64,000 bases of DNA, taken from Xanthomonas arboricola pv. populi (lineage in GTDB: Bacteria; Pseudomonadota; Gammaproteobacteria; Xanthomonadales; Xanthomonadaceae). Every line of letters starts with the position of its first letter. The first letter of the stretch is position 1. Below the pieces are notes generated by a model. That model made no database searches, was not told the origin of the DNA, and worked only from the letters and a program-made list of their open reading frames with translations. The position numbers and the translations under genes were made by a program. The stretch lies in contig NZ_MDEB01000001.1 of the NCBI RefSeq assembly GCF_002939945.1, forward strand, positions 1 to 64,000, written 5' to 3'. This document shows, in pieces, positions 59,404 through 64,000 of this stretch.

Positions 59404-59895
59404 TTAGACAGCGATCTTGCCGAGCAACACCGCCGCTTGCGCAGCGATGCCCTCGCTGCGGCCGGTAAAGCCGAGTTTTTCGCTGGTGGTGGCCTTGACG
59501 CTGACCGCATCGAGTTCGATCGCCAGCAGGCCGGCGATCCGTTCGCGCATCGCCAGCGCATGCGGGCCGACCTTGGGACGCTCGCAGATCACGGTGACAT
59601 CGGCATTGCCGACACGCCAGCCACGCTCGCGCAGCAAATGATCGCAGTGCTGCAGGAACTGCGCGCTGTCGGCATCCTTCCAGCGCGCGTCGGACGGCGG
59701 GAAATGCTGGCCGATATCGCCCAGCGCCAGGGCGCCCAGCATCGCATCGCACAGCGCATGCAACACCACGTCGCCATCGCTGTGCGCGAGCACGCCATGG
59801 CTGTGCGCGATGCGAATGCCGCCCAGCATCACGTGGTCGCCCGTACCGAACGCATGCACGTCGTAGCCCTGACCGATTCGAAAATTGAAAGACAT
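59404..59895 (-). CDS. ispF: 2-C-methyl-D-erythritol 2,4-cyclodiphosphate synthase
   Basis: IspF forms MEcPP in the non-mevalonate isoprenoid route. The 163-aa protein has [41 protein letters not shown] (in part) and [21 protein letters not shown]. It is 146 nt after ispD. Confidence 0.97.
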   Translation of the reverse strand: MSFNFRIGQGYDVHAFGTGDHVMLGGIRIAHSHGVLAHSDGDVVLHALCDAMLGALALGDIGQHFPPSDARWKDADSAQFLQHCDHLLRERGWRVGNADVTVICERPKVGPHALAMRERIAGLLAIELDAVSVKATTSEKLGFTGRSEGIAAQAAVLLGKIAV

Positions 59896-60041
59896 GGAAA
59901 ATCCGTGGTGAGTGAGAGTGCCCAACAACAGGGAGCAAGCAGTCGTTTAGGTCGGCATGGACGTTGCAAAGAGACCGCAGTGTACGAATGGCCTACACAG
60001 CCGGTTCCGCAAACCGGCCTCGCAATCGTTCGACAGCCGCT

Positions 60042-60815
60042 CTAACGCGTATTGACGTCGTGATCGGCACCGGCACACACCGCATCGCTGCGTGTGGCCA
60101 CCAATTCGGCATCCACTGCCACGCCGCGGCGCGCGAGTTCGAATTCGAAGCGCGCCAGATCCGTCGGCGTGGTCACCTTGAAGTTGTCTTCGGCACCTTC
60201 CACCAGCAACGGACGCAATCCCAGCCGCTCCATCGCCATCGCCTCGTCGGTCACGTCCACCCCGGCCGCCGACGCCTCGGTGAGGCCGCGGATCAGTTGA
60301 TGGCGACGGAACAGCTGCGGGGTCAGCGCACGCCACAACCGCTCGCGTGGCTCGGTGGCATCGATGCCGCCATCGTCGCCGGCACGCTTGAGGGTGTCGC
60401 GCACCGGCGCAGCCAGGATCGCGCCGACCGGATCGCCGCGGCCGATTTCCAGCAGGCGCTCCAGATCGGCCAAGGCCAGATTGGGCCGCGCGGCGTCGTG
60501 CACCAGCACAAAGTCATCGGCACGCACGCTTTCAGGCAAGGCCAGCAATCCGGCCAGCACCGATGCCGCACGTGTGACGCCGCCGACGCAGGTCAGCACC
60601 GGCTTGTCCTGCACCGCGGTCCAGCCTGGCCAATCCGCATCGTCGGGCGCGATGACCACCACGATGCCGGCCACCACCGGATGCGCGGCAAGCGCCGCCA
60701 GCGTGTAGGCCATCAGCGGTTGCCCGGCAGCGGGCAGATATTGTTTGGGGGTCTGCCCGCCAAAGCGCGTGCCACGCCCGGCGGCCGGCACGATCGCCCA
60801 GATCGAACCGGTCAT
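60042..60815 (-). CDS. ispD: 2-C-methyl-D-erythritol 4-phosphate cytidylyltransferase
   Basis: IspD makes CDP-methylerythritol. The 257-aa protein has [63 protein letters not shown] and [12 protein letters not shown]. Its ATG overlaps the ftsB stop (ATGA at 60812-60815). The C-terminal 20 residues beyond the family core are unusual but short. Confidence 0.97.
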   Translation of the reverse strand: MTGSIWAIVPAAGRGTRFGGQTPKQYLPAAGQPLMAYTLAALAAHPVVAGIVVVIAPDDADWPGWTAVQDKPVLTCVGGVTRAASVLAGLLALPESVRADDFVLVHDAARPNLALADLERLLEIGRGDPVGAILAAPVRDTLKRAGDDGGIDATEPRERLWRALTPQLFRRHQLIRGLTEASAAGVDVTDEAMAMERLGLRPLLVEGAEDNFKVTTPTDLARFEFELARRGVAVDAELVATRSDAVCAGADHDVNTR

Positions 60816-61168
60816 GGCTGTTCCGCCGGAGCGTCGGGCTCGACGGGCGCGGCCGACGGCGCGGCCACTGCAGGCGGCAGCGGCGGCGCATCCTCGACCA
60901 CGCGATAGAATGTCTCGCCCGGTTTGATCATGCCCAGCTCGCTGCGCGCGCGTTCCTCGATTGCCGCCTCGCCGTCCTTCAAATCCTTCACCTCTGCTGC
61001 CAACGCCTGGTTGCGTTGGCGCAGACCTTCGTTGTCCTGTGTCTGATGCGCGACCTGGGCTTCCAGCATCATGACTTCGCCGGAATTCCCAGGCCCGAAC
61101 CAGAAGCGGTACTGCAGCCAAGCCAGCAGCACCGCCAGCACCAGCAGTAGCCAGCGCCAGTTGCGCAC
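60812..61168 (-). CDS. ftsB: cell division protein FtsB
   Basis: FtsB is a divisome protein that forms a complex with FtsL and FtsQ. The 118-aa protein has an N-terminal membrane segment ([20 protein letters not shown]) and a periplasmic coiled coil ([36 protein letters not shown], in part), ending [22 protein letters not shown] Pro/Ala-rich tail follows. It starts at GTG 61168, 3 nt after the eno stop. Confidence 0.95.
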   Translation of the reverse strand: MRNWRWLLLVLAVLLAWLQYRFWFGPGNSGEVMMLEAQVAHQTQDNEGLRQRNQALAAEVKDLKDGEAAIEERARSELGMIKPGETFYRVVEDAPPLPPAVAAPSAAPVEPDAPAEQP

Positions 61169-61171
61169 GGC

Positions 61172-62635
<1,464 letters not shown>

Positions 62636-62751
62636 TCAGCTGCAGCTGCCGCACGCGGCACCGATCTGCGAGCGCCGGCACACAGCGCACGCGCACCGGC
62701 AGCAATAACGGACCACGCAGCACCGGCCGCGCGCGCTATTGCGCAATTCAG

Positions 62752-63585
62752 TCAGACGCCTTGTTCGAGAAAGCCGTGACGCTTGGTGATGGTGTCCAGC
62801 GCCAGCAGCGTTTCCAGCAAGGCCTCCATCTTGTCCAGCGGCCAGGCGTTGGGGCCGTCCGACAGGGCCTTGGACGGGTCCGGATGGGTTTCGGCAAACA
62901 GGCCGGAAATACCCACCGCCACCGCGGCGCGCGCCAGCACCGGCACGAATTCGCGCTGGCCGCCGGAACTGCTGCCCTGCCCGCCCGGCAACTGCACCGA
63001 ATGGGTGGCATCGAACACCACCGGACAGCCGGTGTCGCGCATGACGCTCAGCGAGCGCATGTCGCTGACCAGATTGTTGTAGCCGAACGAGGCGCCACGT
63101 TCGCAAACCATGATCTGCTCGTTGCCGGTCGACTTGGCCTTGTCCACTACCGGCTTCATGTCCCACGGCGACAGGAACTGGCCCTTCTTGATGTTGACCG
63201 GCTTGCCGGCGGCGCAGACGTTCTTGATGAAGTCGGTCTGGCGCACCAGGAAGGCCGGGGTCTGCAGCACGTCGACGACGGCGGCGACCTCGTTCATCGG
63301 GGTGTATTCGTGCACATCGGTCAGCACCGACACGCCGATCTGCTGTTTCACCGCTTCCAGCACCTTCAGGCCTTCTTCCAGGCCCGGTCCTCGGAAGCTG
63401 GTGCCGGAGGTGCGGTTGGCCTTGTCGAAGCTCGACTTGAAGATGAAGTTGATCCCGAGCTTGCCGGTGATCTCCTTGAGCTTGCCGGCCACGTCGAGCT
63501 GCAGTTGCATCGACTCGATCACGCAGGGGCCGGCGATCAGGAACAACGGCTGATCCAGGCCAACGTCGAAGTCACAGAGTTTCAT
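62752..63585 (-). CDS. kdsA: 3-deoxy-8-phosphooctulonate synthase
   Basis: KdsA condenses phosphoenolpyruvate with arabinose 5-phosphate to make Kdo-8-phosphate for lipopolysaccharide. The 277-aa protein has [72 protein letters not shown] (in part), [12 protein letters not shown] and [21 protein letters not shown] precedes the ATG. The 287-nt gap to eno holds the eno promoter; nothing else was recognised there. Confidence 0.97.
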   Translation of the reverse strand: MKLCDFDVGLDQPLFLIAGPCVIESMQLQLDVAGKLKEITGKLGINFIFKSSFDKANRTSGTSFRGPGLEEGLKVLEAVKQQIGVSVLTDVHEYTPMNEVAAVVDVLQTPAFLVRQTDFIKNVCAAGKPVNIKKGQFLSPWDMKPVVDKAKSTGNEQIMVCERGASFGYNNLVSDMRSLSVMRDTGCPVVFDATHSVQLPGGQGSSSGGQREFVPVLARAAVAVGISGLFAETHPDPSKALSDGPNAWPLDKMEALLETLLALDTITKRHGFLEQGV

Positions 63586-63606
63586 CAGGTCACCTATTGA
63601 TTAAAG

Positions 63607-63640
63607 CCCCTCTCCCGTCGGGAGAGGGTCGGGGTGAGGG
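63607..63640. repeat. intergenic hairpin repeat upstream of kdsA
   Basis: CCCTCTCCC-GTC-GGGAGAGGG is a perfect 9-bp stem followed by TCGGGGTGAGGG. It belongs to a group of related short repeats in this gap (see 63737-63784 and 63828-63873), the last two being similar in reverse complement. Confidence 0.8.
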
Positions 63641-63736
63641 TATGGTTGCGAAGCACCGGTAAAGCCCGATGGTTTGCCTTGGCTGGCGCGTGGCGACGCG
63701 TTCCTCATGGCGGCCTTCTTTCAGTGTGTTGCGGCG

Positions 63737-63784
63737 CACCCTCATCCGGAACTGCGCGCCACCTTTCCCCGATAGGAGAAGGGA
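63737..63784 (+). repeat. intergenic repeat, copy A
   Basis: CACCCTCATCCG...CTGCG...CACCTTTCCCCGATAGGAGAAGG is an imperfect direct repeat of 63828-63873, about 91 nt apart. It contains its own short inverted arms. Confidence 0.7.
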
Positions 63785-63827
63785 GTATCCGCGAGGCTTC
63801 TTTGATTTGCCTTCCAGTGTCCAGCGG

Positions 63828-63873
63828 CGCTCCTCATCCGCCCCTGCGGGGCACCTTCTCCCGATGGGAGAAG
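63828..63873 (+). repeat. intergenic repeat, copy B
   Basis: CTCCTCATCCG...CTGCGGGGCACCTTCTCCCGATGGGAGAAG. Two hairpins are visible: CCCCTGCGGGG and CTTCTCCCGATGGGAGAAG. It lies 8 nt after the pyrG stop on the minus strand and may double as its terminator. Confidence 0.7.
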
Positions 63874-63880
63874 CAAGCCC

Positions 63881-64000
63881 TCACCCACGCGCTTGCTTCA
63901 GCAGTTTTCCGCCCGCCTTCTTCTCGCGCGCGGCGCGCACGAAGCCGATGAACAGCGGATGCCCGTCGCGCGGCGTAGAGAGGAACTCCGGATGCGCCTG
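63881..64000 (-). CDS. pyrG: CTP synthase, last 39 codons (runs off the window)
   Basis: The fragment reads [20 protein letters not shown] and continues [19 protein letters not shown] to a TGA at 63881. HPEF...GHPLFIGFV is the C-terminus of the glutaminase domain of PyrG (the His and Glu of the catalytic triad). PyrG makes CTP from UTP. The pyrG-kdsA-eno order fits the genus. Confidence 0.95.
   Translation of the reverse strand, partial: QAHPEFLSTPRDGHPLFIGFVRAAREKKAGGKLLKQARG

Overview
The window is a GC-rich chromosomal segment that reads as a Xanthomonas genome. Three things point there: a xyloglucan utilisation locus with two TonB-dependent receptors, a TTAGTAGTAATACTACTAA LexA box in front of lexA, and the housekeeping orders csrA-alaS-recX-recA-lexA and ftsB-ispD-ispF-truD/surE-pcm-nlpD. 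The assignment is from recognised families and synteny; no database search was possible.

Region 1 (1-24646) is a plant cell-wall sugar module. Read on the minus strand from 19480 down, it encodes two TonB-dependent receptors, a GH74 endo-xyloglucanase, a CE20-type xyloglucan acetylesterase, a GH35 beta-galactosidase lipoprotein, a GH31 alpha-xylosidase with a PA14 insert, a Tat-exported GH95 alpha-L-fucosidase, xylulokinase and the start of xylose isomerase. On the plus strand, divergent from a LysR regulator (GamR-like), lies a galactonate operon: KDPGal aldolase, galactonate dehydratase, lactonase and KDGal kinase. The enzymes would strip fucose, galactose, xylose and acetyl groups from xyloglucan oligosaccharides. 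The same locus would then feed xylose (xylAB) and galactose (dgo) into central metabolism. A 41-nt promoter module with fixed spacing occurs before both receptors and in the lysR-dgo intergenic region. It looks like the operator that joins import and catabolism into one regulon.

Region 2 (24647-32400) holds 7Fe ferredoxin, a BamC-like lipoprotein, dapA, a gcvR-like ACT protein, an RraB-like protein, bcp, a PIN-PhoH ATPase, an unknown lipoprotein, a DUF1275 protein, thiD and a decayed alpha/beta hydrolase. Two identical tRNA-Arg genes follow. Region 3 (32800-38200) has a DedA-rhodanese fusion, a LysR/pirin divergent pair, a soluble three-PAS chemoreceptor and tRNA-Ser. Region 4 (38241-48738) has csrA, alaS, recX, recA, lexA, an ABC1/UbiB kinase, cinA/pncC, hflX and hfq. 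Region 5 (48818-64000) has miaA, folP, ftsH, rlmE, yhbY, an Mth938-type protein, nlpD, yqaA, pcm, surE, smr, truD, ispF, ispD, ftsB, eno, kdsA and the end of pyrG.

No phage, insertion sequence, CRISPR array or rRNA operon was seen. Accessory-type signals are limited to short intergenic repeats near 54.2-54.4 kb and 63.6-63.9 kb, and the hydrolase pseudogene.
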